This document shows positions 46,846 through 56,808 of a DNA stretch of 64,000 bases, piece after piece; the stretch's first letter is position 1; each line of letters starts with the position of its first letter. The position numbers and the translations under genes were made by a program. The DNA lies in the NCBI GenBank assembly GCA_034638255.1, contig JAWPGT010000068.1, positions 1 through 64,000 of the forward strand, given 5' to 3'. Source of the DNA: Coprinus comatus (lineage: Eukaryota; Basidiomycota; Agaricomycetes; Agaricales; Agaricaceae). Under the pieces are notes generated by a model. It was not told where the DNA came from and did not search any database. It worked only from the letters and a program-made list of their open reading frames with translations.

Positions 46846-47190
46846 TCATTTCTGAGAACCTTTCTTCCATTGTTCCTCCCAATCAATCATATCCTTCGTC
46901 ACGAAACAATCTTTTACTCCAGGATCTTCGTACGTGTCTAGTTGACGACGTCCTGTTCGAAGAAGATGTTCTATGGTACTTATGTCCCGCTTTGAGATTG
47001 TTGTAGCATTTCTGTGGAATGAGTATCGGACGAAGAGGTGGAATTTATGTTGGGTAGCTTCGGGTTTTGTTTTTACCATTCGGATGGCTCTGTATCTATA
47101 GTGTGCATATAGTTGGTTTAATGGTGGTAAGTTTAAGACTAACCTTCTGTACAGCGCGAGGACATCTCGTTGGAGACCCGACCTCCGCAT
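46846..47190 (-). CDS. sdhaf1: succinate dehydrogenase assembly factor 1 (LYR protein)
   Basis: A small matrix LYR-motif protein that helps deliver iron-sulfur clusters to the SDH iron-sulfur subunit of complex II. The start MRRSGLQRDVLALYRR carries the LYR motif, split by an intron of about 60 nt from AIRMVKTKP. Then FVRYSFHRNATTISKRDI and IEHLLRTGRRQLDTYEDPGVKD, which is the SDHAF1 signature, and a C-terminal tail to TGA 46846. An upstream in-frame ATG at 47289 is possible, but the segment it adds has no family match. Divergent from the NDUFAF6 gene, with 157 bp between starts. Confidence 0.9.
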   Translation of the reverse strand: MRRSGLQRDVLALYRRLVLNLPPLNQLYAHYRYRAIRMVKTKPEATQHKFHLFVRYSFHRNATTISKRDISTIEHLLRTGRRQLDTYEDPGVKDCFVTKDMIDWEEQWKKGSQK

Positions 47191-47347
47191 TATTGAGTTG
47201 AATATATGCGTAATAATAACATTTACGTCGGTTGATTCCGATACATTGATTGGATCAAAGGCTGTAACCAAATAATGAGCGTCATTCATTTCGTTTTCAA
47301 CAAAATATCTTCTACCCTCCTACGCCACCACCAAAACAAGTCCAGCT
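47191..47347. promoter_or_regulatory. shared SDHAF1/NDUFAF6 promoter region
   Basis: 157 bp between divergent starts of two mitochondrial complex-assembly genes. No TATA box is obvious. Confidence 0.55.
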
Positions 47348-48648
47348 ATGAGGCTGGCTTCAAATAAGCCACGCGTAACGAAATTCCAATGGAATAACGC
47401 GTTTAGGTCTCTAAGGCGCGCATATGCTACTCCCATAACCAGCTCGGCGACTTCAACTTCGACTTCTAATACAACCACAACGGATACTAAAGGACTCTCG
47501 GATCCTATTGCTTATTGTTCGGATTTAGTCCGGAAACAGGATTATGAGTCTTTTCTTGTATCACAATTTTGGCCTAAAGAGTTGAGAGGGTCGTATTCGG
47601 CAATTAAAGCATTCTCGGTACGTCTCTTTCTCCTCTTTTTTATATACTTATTTTAGGTGTACTTACGACTTTATACTTCTAGGTGGAATTGGCTACCGTT
47701 CAAGATCACGTTTCGAATACCATGATTGGGAAAATGAGAATGCAATTTTGGAGAGATGCGATTAAGGACATATCTAATGTAATTCCAACCTTCATGTTAT
47801 GTACAATTAACATATTTTGCTCATTGTGTTTCTGTTTCTGCAATATAGGGTAAACCACCCAGACATCCTATTGCTCTTGGATTACACGAAGCTTTTCAAA
47901 AAGCTAATCTCCAACCATACCATTTCAAACGAATCATAGATGCTAGGGTTCGTCTTTCATCTCTCTCCTTTGTAATTTCTCATTCCAACTTTTTTTCTAA
48001 AACAAAAAACAAAATAGGACGCAGAACTCGAACACCAATCTTACCAAACAATCGACCACCTAACAGCCCATGCCGAAAGCACCTCCAGCACTCTTCTCTA
48101 CCTCCTCCTATCCCTCTTAAACCTCTCATCCTCTCACGCATTATCTCATGCCTCGTCTCATCTAGGCACAGCACAAACAATAACAACACTTCTTCGAGCC
48201 TTACCATACCATTCAAAATCCGGTCGAATGGTAATACCTGCTGAAATTACATCAAAATATGGTGTTAGTCAAGAAGATGTTTTTAGAAATGGTCCAAATG
48301 CGAAAGGGATTGAAGATGCTGTGTTTGAGTTTGCTACTTTGGCTAATGATCATTTGATTACGGCTCGTTCGATGTTGAAAGAGGAAGGATTTGGAGGGAA
48401 AGTTCCTGGTGTTGCTTTACCTATATTTCTGGCTGGGGTGTGTTCTTTTTTTCTTTTTCTTTTTTTCCTTCTACGTTGACATGACATATTGATTTCTTTT
48501 TTTCTCCCCGTAATAATAGGTCCCCGTGACGAATTTTTTGGGAAGATTGGAAAAAGCCAATTTCAATGCGTTTGATCCAAAACTTCAACTTCGAGATTGG
48601 AAATTACCTTGGCAGATATATAAGAATTATTATCAACGCAATTTATAG
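47348..48648 (+). CDS. ndufaf6: NDUFAF6-like complex I assembly protein (phytoene/squalene synthase fold)
   Basis: The start MRLASNKPRVTKFQWNNAFR is a basic presequence. The domain then begins DPIAYCSDLVRKQDYESFLV and continues HVSNTMIGKMRMQFWRDAIKDI, GKPPRHPIALGLHEAF, FKRIIDARDAEL and LGTAQTITTLLRALPYH, ending FNAFDPKLQLRDWKLPWQIY. This is the squalene/phytoene synthase-like fold of NDUFAF6. It lacks the paired DxxxD metal sites expected of active prenyl-joining enzymes, so a non-catalytic assembly role fits. Four introns. Ends at TAG 48648. Intact. Confidence 0.88.
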
Positions 48649-48816
48649 AACACTTTCCGTCTATCTTTCACAACACTTTTTTTATTTCGACATTCATTGT
48701 TCGTTATTCATTAACCATTAACATCCTCCACTGTTCAACCTTCATCTCGTATATAAAAGAAAGAAAGAAGAAAAATAGCACGAGTGAGAAGAAGAAGCAA
48801 GAAGCAAGAGAAAAAC

Positions 48817-49932
48817 TTAGAACACATAACGATAAGTCAAAGCTCTATCACCCAACTTCTGCTTCTCTTCAACACTCAACACAACTTCTCCCTTCTCTCA
48901 ACCAAAATCTCCTCTCTCCGTTTATTCTCTTTAGACATCCACCACCAAAGATAAGTAGCTACTAATGTTGAGAAAATCAGGTAACCAATAGCTATAATAT
49001 GTGGTGTACGGAATCGATGGGCATTTAGACTTGGTCGATATATTAAAACACTGGAAAGCGCGTTGAATGATAAAGAGTTTTTTTTCTAGATCAGTTGGTT
49101 AGGTTAAAGATTTAAAGACGTACCCTGCAATAGCACCGATATCACCTATCGTTATTTGCATTGCTACTGCAATTGCACGTTTTGTTTGAGCAGAGACGTT
49201 TTCACCTGGCCAACTACAAGTTATAAGTCAGTCATATTACCAGTGGATAGTATATGACAATAACGCACCTCAAGAGAAGAGCATTACCGGTATAGATACC
49301 TACAGCAGCAAAATGTACACCAACATATTGTGCACCTGCTGTTTTTGTCATTAATAGAATGATATATCCTATATTAATTTTGCATTTCCGATTAATCAGT
49401 CGCATCGTAGTGTATGTACAGTACGTACCAATAATACCGACTCCAGTGGAGATAATTATGAATATTGCTCTTTTATTGTATTTTGAAGAAAGCCAAACTG
49501 TGAACCAGATTGATAAACTTGCGAGAGTGTTTGGTGGAACCGTTAATCTATTCATGTGGTGTCGTCACTCAGTTAAATATAATATAGGAAAAAAAAGAAA
49601 AGAGAACTGACAATTGAGCTTGCCAACTAGCGAATCCAAGCCCTTGAATAATTGAAGGCTAAAAAAAAAACAGTACATAAAAAACGAGGTTAATGAATGA
49701 CTTTGGAACTTGAGAAGGAGGAAGAAAATAAATGGAGGAGATGTAGACTTACGAGGAATAAACTTAAAGAATATAAAATAAATGCAAATCCATGGAATAT
49801 AAAAGCATAAGCCCAGACCAAATGATCTTGTAGAGCCTGTTTAACATATGTCCATTCGAATTTTTCAATTAAACCTGCATCTGAATCGGCATTTAAACGT
49901 GTTAAAAGTCGTTTCCTTTCTGATTCCGTCAA
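48817..49932 (-). pseudogene. C-terminal half of an MFS anion:cation symporter (allantoate-permease type), broken
   Basis: Exons read: LTESERKRLLTRLNADSDAG...FEWTYVKQALQDHLVWAYAFIFHG, PSIIQGLGFASWQAQ, LTVPPNTLASLSIWF, KTAGAQYVGVHFAAVGIYTGNA, and WPGENVSAQTKRAIAVAMQI, ending RFRTPHIIAIGYLIFSTL. These are the central loop and last six helices of the Dal5/ACS family. The first acceptor (..AATCAG|TTGACGG) is preserved, but no N-terminal half exists in the 700 bp upstream. Near the end the frame shifts by one base in a GAGAGAAGGGAGAAG stretch (about 48895), after which the normal tail KQKLGDRALTYRYVF appears. Truncated and frameshifted: a remnant. Confidence 0.75.
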
Positions 49933-50633
49933 CTGATTTAATTATAGCACAGTAGTAGGATTTAGATGTTTAATGTTTAACTTTCGGAAAGGATGAGAAC
50001 CGGAAAATTGACGTACAAATGTGGCTTTATGTGCGTGGGGAGGTTATCAGAAATTGAATTCCATTCGGCAATTGTATTGTAATGAATGCTTGAGAAACTA
50101 ATATTCTGTCGCAAGTCTATGAGTAGATTGCGTCATTATACGCAAAGAAAGGGTTGAAGGAAACCTTATCCTAGTGGAGGTATTTTTGATATAGCAGGTC
50201 ATGATCACCGAGTATCACATGTCCCGGTGCTCTGTATTTTAAGGAAACCGCTAAGAATGATACCTTTCGATCAGATATCCAGTAATAAACTTGTCACCAA
50301 CCAGTGGTATAGAGGCTTATAAGGGAGTACTACAAGTTCAAATACAGAAGCTTGCATTGACAGAGTTCCATGATGCAATCTCTGAGGGATCTTGGTATAA
50401 CAATGATATTGTCTTATCTTCTAGCACCTCAGAGCTAATATCGCCTCTACTCAACTTGGAAATCACAACACAAATGTATATAAAAATTATCACAAATTGT
50501 CTATCATAAATTACCCACATATGCTTCCATAATGCAAATCAATGTCGAAGGGTGAAAGTCAGAGGCATACGAACCGGGCTATGGAGTCGCATTCAGTCAT
50601 TTACATCCTAGGTGGACATACAGATAGGCCAAC
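49933..50633. other. intergenic region where the transporter's 5' half should be
   Basis: No membrane-protein frame found on the minus strand. The left 5' breakpoint of the MFS remnant lies here. No transposon signature noticed. Confidence 0.5.
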
Positions 50634-53102
50634 TCACGTCAGAGATATACCTAATTGGGTCTTCATAACTCTTTCTTTTTTCTGTTCGAATGTCTCTCCG
50701 GCGAACTGAGGCTCTTCTTTGATGCCAATCTTGTACTTTAATACCATCATAGTTATTATCGCAATACTCTCTGTCTCGGAGAAACTGTGGTTTTATCTTT
50801 GATGAGCAAATAGAGAATTGATACATTATTACGCTGAGTAACTTACTTTCTTCCAAGGCAAGAATGAGCTCCTGAGAATATGAATCACGTTAAATCAAGT
50901 GAAACGCGAATTAGAACTTTAACACACTCACCGGCACTGAATGTGAGGAATGCATCACGGTTCCAGTCAGATTTCATGAAACGAGAGGGTTTGAATTCAT
51001 ATGGGTCTTCCCAATATTTTGCTGTATTCAAGCCTTGTCTTAGGATATCGTGTATTTGAGAAAATAAAACAAGCTCACGATTGTAATGTATACCAATGGT
51101 ATCGATAAGGATCTCCTGGCCCTTTGACACCGGTACAGTGAACTTTTCACCACGACTGTTGACTGTGGTCAATGTTGTGTCCTCTGCGCTGACTTTGACG
51201 GCAGTAGGAATCTGAAGCGGCTGCAGTGAGTATGGCTACTAAGCTTGATACATATCAAATTGGCTGACCGTAGGATAAAGTCTGAGCGACTCGTGCAAAA
51301 CACTGGATAAGAGATTTAATATCGGATTGGGTGCGTGTAAATTCATAATAGAACGTACGCCCAAGAATATGTTAGCTTTGCCAAATCTTCGTAAACCTGT
51401 ACAGTGGTAAGTAACGGGATACCAATACTTCTTTGCTCTTCGACTCACCGGGGCACGACCATCCGAAAGGACGGATTTAATATGCTCATACAAGGCGCCC
51501 TGTTCTTTCGGGTAAAGCGCCAGAAGCGCAAACACAAAACACATGGTATGTGAGGTTGTCTGGAAGTGAGTTAACTGGAGGTCATGGTGACTTTGCAATA
51601 GTATTAATATCTACCTCATGACCTGCAAGAAGGAAAATGAACATATTGCCTAGCTTCAGGTATTAGGACAAAGAGGATAAAGAATATATGGGGAAGAAAT
51701 TATACACACCCAGAAGTTCGTCTTCAGTTAATTTGGCTGCTTGATCGAATTCCTCTTCGTTCGCGTCCAAAAGACTAGAGAATAAGTCGTGGCGTTCTGG
51801 ACAGTCTTCAGTGCTCCCTGAGCTCTTTCTTGACCTAATCATTTCTGTCATGTAACGCTAATCACAAAATTACATCAGTCCTTGCTACATTCACTCTAAA
51901 TTGTATGGCACACCCTAAAATCATCAAAAGCTTGTTCTGTCTTCCGCATTCGTTCTGTCAGACCGGTAGCCCATTTTGGTATGATTACTTTCATTAGGAT
52001 TCCTCCAGCGACGATATGCAGCGCTTGGTTATAAGACATGGTATATCCGGGTGGTACAACATTATCATCATCCCAGGAAATCCGGTGACCGAAACCTGAT
52101 TGTTGGAATAAACATGTCATGCAATTTATCATAGTAGGAATTCTACTCACCAGCAGCCCCAATTACAGCGAGCGTAATCTTTTAAATCGGTTCAGAATAT
52201 TGCGACACACAAATGAATTACCATTATCGTACCTTAAAAGTGAGTTCGGCGCAGTGATCAACAACAATCATTGATTGGTCCTGCCATACGTTTTCAAAAA
52301 AATCGGTCATAATGCGGATGGTCTCCTCCCAGACGAGCCTGTTGTTCCTCTTTCAACAATATTCATTATTTTAACTATAAAATATTGTTTAATATATAAC
52401 TTACAAGTGAAAACGATGGTGCAGTTATCTTCCGAAAGCGCTTCCATTCCTCGTGTTCAGAACCAATAATATTTGGTCCAAAGAAATTCAGGGCAACATA
52501 GATCTCCACAGGTTTCGGAAAACGTTGTCGTGAACTTGTAATTTCCTACAGAGTCAAAGTTTGAAGGATATCCCCTGCGAGTTAAGCATATACAAGCTTT
52601 GGTATATGTAACAGTAAGACTAACCTTCGCAACGTCTGCATCTGCTACGAAGAGCACAGCTTGTTCAGGCCAGGCGGAACACTATACATAAAGAGTTTGT
52701 TATGCGATTGGAATAATCGCGAAGATGAAGTAACAACATACAGCTGCGTACATATCCCAGCCAAATTGTTCATAAACTGCAACTAGTTAAAAATAAACAC
52801 GTGCAGAAATAAATGCAATATACCTTTGTGCTTGCCTACAAACCGCCTAGGTTTTTCAGGCAATATTCCAGGGAAAGGAGGGGGAATGACATTGCTAAGT
52901 ATTGAGGTCATTCCAAATAGTGTACGATAGCCGGGTAGGCCACTGCTCAAGTTAATTTTACTGTCTACCTAAGTACTCAATAGTTATGAAGTGCTCACCC
53001 AATTGAGTTGACGGCTTTGCGGAAACCCAAGTACTTCTTTGTGAGGTAAACGACGATAAGGCTAAGAGCGAGATTGAGGTACATAAAGAATAGTGACTGC
53101 AT
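50634..53102 (-). CDS. cytochrome P450 monooxygenase, different family
   Basis: The start MQSLFFMYLNLALSLIVVYL is a membrane anchor. Then GLPGYRTLFG, PEKPRRFVGKHK, EHEEWKRFRKITAPSFS (C-helix WxxxR), FGHRISWDDDN, I-helix LLAGHE|TTSHTMC (split by an intron), ExxR HESLRLYPT, and YWEDPYEFKPSRF. The haem loop is FSAG|AHSCLGRNF, also split by an intron, with the thiolate cysteine present. The C-terminus SIAIITMMVLKYKIGIKEEP ends at TGA 50634. More than ten exons. The haem loop and I-helix differ from the pair at 18.7-24.9 kb, so this is not a tandem copy of them. Substrate unknown. Its own promoter lies to the right of 53102. Confidence 0.9.
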
Positions 53103-53887
53103 ACCACATTGCACTGGTTGCTATTATATATACCTGCGTTGGGCGCTATTTTACCGGCGTGACCGATATAGGCACTCGTCTTTTATGGTATATAGGGTCA
53201 AAAGGTCCCATTGATTGCATCGTCCAAGTCGATCAATATTTCAAATTTTCAAGTTTAAAATGAGACTTACTCACAGATTGAGTGTTAAAATTTAAGACAG
53301 ATTCGACTGTGGACTATCTTGTGTTTACTTTGTGAAAATAGTCAGGTTCAATAATACTTCAACGTGATGTCCATCTTTCGAATGTTTTTCGGACAAGGAC
53401 TCGAGGAGGGCCCTGTCGGGGGATAGTTTCACGCGACAACTTGACGTTTTGATGTAAACGCTACCCAGCCGCTACGCAATTCATTTCCGTATATTTATAT
53501 ACTAGCAGGGACCCGTGCGTTGCGCAGTTGCAGTACATAATGACCCAAGCCAGAGAGAGGTAAGAGCGAGTCGCACTAGCCAAGAAGCTCCTCAGTACTA
53601 CATATGTCAGTTCCAGTGAATATTTGGACTTCTAAGTTCTTAGTAGTGAATCTCTAAGTAGTAGGTACTCGCTGTGTTGTGAATGTGTGAGAACTGGCCA
53701 ATGAAACTCAAACAACTTTGAAACAACCAATCACAAGACACAGAAAACGAATTCCGCAGGCCAAACATGTTCTTTGTATTATAGGGGATAGGAGATTACT
53801 TTTGGGTCATATACAGCTACATTTTGAATATTATGGAAATGAGGAGGCGCTCGAGTGTATTTCACATACAAGAAGTGAAAAAAATAG
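53103..53887. other. intergenic region
   Basis: P450 promoter side, then AT-rich DNA. TATATACTAGCAGGGACCCG (about 53496-53515) followed by TGCGTTGCGCAG resembles ends of some dispersed fungal elements, but nothing supports a full element. No gene seen. Confidence 0.5.
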
Positions 53888-54002
53888 TGACGAAAGTGGG
53901 ATTCGAACCCACGCCCCGGAGGACCAGATTCCAATTGGAAATTGAGAACATCAGATGTTCAAGTCCTTAGTCTGGCGCCTTAGACCACTCGGCCATCTCG
54001 CC
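53888..54002 (-). tRNA. tRNA-Leu(AAG) with intron
   Basis: 115 nt. Acceptor GGCGAGA pairs with TTTCGTC plus discriminator A. D stem GCC/GGC. Anticodon stem CCAGA/TCTGG with CT-AAG-G then an intron of about 33-36 nt at the canonical place, one base after the anticodon. Long class-II variable arm (TCCTCCGGGGC) as expected for Leu. T arm GTGGG-TTCGAAT-CCCAC. A T7 run follows as Pol III terminator. Confidence 0.95.
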
Positions 54003-55058
54003 TCATAAAAATGAGGCACGTTGCAATAATCAACTGGTTGTGGGGCATCTGATATGATGTCTTGAAAGGAGGTTGGGCAACAAACGCGTCTCACGGGTAC
54101 TTACCTTTCTGACCCCTCCATACCACTCCATATTAATGCAACGTCCCGTTGCTTCATCCTCTTATTTATTATTCATTATCTCATATATTTGAGTATACCA
54201 TACATACCTTGCATCACAAGGCACAATTCCCCTTAACTTGAGTATGCGTAGACAATGCTATTGTTAAATGTGAAAATATTAAACGTATGTAATATTATTG
54301 TATCCAATGTATGCGACGTTATCGCAGTATACACACACAATGTCATTGCTTGAATAGCAAACTTCAACATGTTCTCAAATAGTGTTTTATTCCTCAGACC
54401 TTCTGAGTCTCAATATTGTTGAACTTATGGGCTATTACTATGCTAGTTTGCCTTACAAACTCAGACACTAAAATCAACTGACTACAATCACTGGGAGATA
54501 CATCATACTACATGCATAGTAAAGTACAAACCAGAGCAACGGACAGGTTAAAGGAGATAAACAGGCAACCAGTTTTGGGTGAGCCTCCCCCCATTCGACA
54601 TCGGCTGTTGGTTCCCAGTTTGACATGGTGAGTCGCTGTCGTTCTCCCGTCGCACCGCCAGGCTCGACCATGTCGTGCTCTTCCCTTAGTGTTACCACAA
54701 TACCAGCTGCACGACGTGGTCACCTACCCCACACTCAAAGTGTCATTCCATAGGAAACCAATATATTATTTAATTAGTTGCCCTATCTGAACTCGACGAG
54801 CAAGAGTAATAAAGTAATTACTTGTTCCAAAATACCAAGTTTTGTGCATGGCTCAAACCTTAATATTGTAGATGAGCTGCATAAAACGGAAAGTAAATGT
54901 GACAAATAGCAGAGAGGGCCTGTTGCAAGTGCAAATATACATATACATATCCAATATCAATTCCCTCAGTTAATGCAGTTTTGAACACTAAAGATGATGA
55001 ATTACATACCACAATTTATTAAAGGATACAAAAAACTGAACAGTAGTTACACAAAGAA
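54003..55058. other. intergenic region between tRNA genes
   Basis: AT-rich. A minus-strand frame of about 74 residues at 54474-54698 has no recognised domain and is not called. Confidence 0.55.
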
Positions 55059-55130
55059 TACATCGAACGGGAATCGAACCCGTGCCGCTTGCTTGGAAGG
55101 CAAGCATGATAACCACTTCACCATCGATGT
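55059..55130 (-). tRNA. tRNA-Gly(TCC)
   Basis: 72 nt. Acceptor ACATCGA/TCGATGT perfect, discriminator A. Anticodon arm CTTGC-CTTCCAA-GCAAG gives TCC. T arm CACGGGTTCGATTCCCG. T-rich sequence follows. Identical to the copy at 55340 on the other strand. Confidence 0.96.
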
Positions 55131-55339
55131 TGTTGTGAGTTGTGTTTAAATAAAAACTATATACCCAAAAGGGGCGGAGAGATAAACCTGATAAAACACA
55201 CGTCAGGGGTACAGTACATCTTTAAAACCCAAAGTCAATTCTCTATTTTTTGTATTTACCATATTGTTCCACTCAAACTTCTGCCGTACTGGAGCTAAAC
55301 ACATTTTTTATATTTCCTCTATGCAATACTCAATGAATG

Positions 55340-55411
55340 ACATCGATGGTGAAGTGGTTATCATGCTTGCCTTCCAAGCAAGCGGCACGGGTTCGATTCC
55401 CGTTCGATGTA
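55340..55411 (+). tRNA. tRNA-Gly(TCC), second copy, inverted
   Basis: Base-for-base the same 72 nt as 55059-55130 but on the plus strand, 209 bp away. A TTTTT run at about 55422-55426 serves as terminator. The flanks of the two copies differ, so the duplicated unit is little more than the gene. Confidence 0.96.
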
Positions 55412-55545
55412 TTCGTATGGTCTTTTTATCATAAACAATGATCAATAAATGATGGTATTGTTGGCAAGCATTTCAACGTGTCATAAACTTGTAAGCCCCA
55501 CCTACATCTACTTGCTTCCTTTTTCGACGATTTCGACGAACGGCA

Positions 55546-56470
55546 ATGCCGGTTGGGATAGAAGCATGGATAACCCAAGTTCCCCCCATCACCAGAGGCT
55601 GGTTGGCACTATCAGTCTTGATTAGTGTCGCTGTGGTGTGTTATTGGAGTTTAACCTTTTCTTACTACCAATGCTCATCTCTTGAATAGCAATGCCAACT
55701 GATCACTCCCCTACAACTTTACTTCAGCTGGAAAAGTGCCTTTGGTAACGCACAGGTATGTCGCACTTACATCGTTTCGCCTATTCAAGTGACTGATCAT
55801 CTCCAAGCCATGGCGTGCAGTAACCACATTTTTCTATTTTGGTTCCATCTCCCTGGACTTTGTTTTCCACCTTTTCTTTTTGTAAGGCACTCTCCTTTAC
55901 TGCGCCCTAAATTAATAACTCCTAACCCGTCAATCAACAGCATGCGTTATAGTAGAATGTTGGAAGAATCTTCATTCGCAAATAAAAAAGCGGACTACTT
56001 CTGGCTCCTACTGCTATCTTCTCTCATGTTGCTTGTGAGTTTATATCCGTTTTACTCATACAAGCCTATAACATGTCTTTTACAGGGTCTGTCACCCCTC
56101 GTCAACCTTCCCTTCCTGTCGTCTTCACTCGCGTTTGTACCCATCTATTTCTGGTCAAGACGCCATCCTTCAACACCAATTTCCCTCTTCGGCCTAATCA
56201 CAATCACTGCCCCTTACCTTCCTGTTGCTCTTGTAGCTTTTTCTTGGGTCCTCAATGGAACTTGGAAAGCTGCAATAGCAGACTTAGCCGGTTGCGCTGT
56301 CGGCCACATTGGTTGGTTTTTGCGAGATGTATGGTCAAGGGAAATGATTGGAGGGCCCACAATATTCAGCGAACCTCCAGAAGCACTGTGCGTACTACCT
56401 ATGGTTGTGTTATGAGCTTATGTTTGACTGTACTTTTCATTATAGGAAACGGCTGTTCGGTGACATCTGA
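55546..56470 (+). CDS. Derlin (Der1-like) ER membrane protein
   Basis: Part of ER-associated degradation; a pseudo-rhomboid that helps move misfolded proteins out of the ER. The start MPVGIEAWITQVPPITRGWL is followed by QCQLITPLQLYFSWKSAF, PWRAVTTFFYFGSISLDFVF, MRYSRMLEESSFANKKADYF, FVPIYFWSRRHPSTPISLFG, and GTWKAAIADLAGCAVGHIGWFL. A final small exon ends KRLFGDI at TGA 56470. This matches derlins in order and length (about 220-240 residues). No rhomboid serine is expected. Five introns of about 50-60 nt. Intact. Its start lies 134 bp after the inverted tRNA-Gly. Confidence 0.92.
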
Positions 56471-56808
56471 TACTATACTTTTAAATTCTTGCATTGGTCA
56501 CAGAATCAGAAAGGGTTGTACGATACTCAGTAATGTGCTTATTTTGAAGCTTGCTAGTTATAATATATGAGACTGGGCTGTCGCACAGCTTTTATATATC
56601 TCAGGGAAATCTATGCGCGTAGTCATAGGCTTACACAGAAAGTATTTATAGATTATAGTCGGGCGTTGCGGGGAGGTTGTCAAGTTGCGCCTATCAAAGC
56701 ATTGACAGATCCATCATAACCAAGAGTTCTTTTCTCTCAAGTACTTACCTCTCATGTATTGAATATGCCTCAAACAACAACGACAAGAGTCCAAGCTAGT
56801 TGCGGGCA

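Noticed and set aside
47191..47289. N-terminal extension of SDHAF1 from an upstream ATG
   Set aside because: Added residues have no family match; the LYR domain begins right after the inner ATG.
54474..54723. Overlapping short minus-strand frames
   Set aside because: No recognisable domain and no promoter; likely chance.
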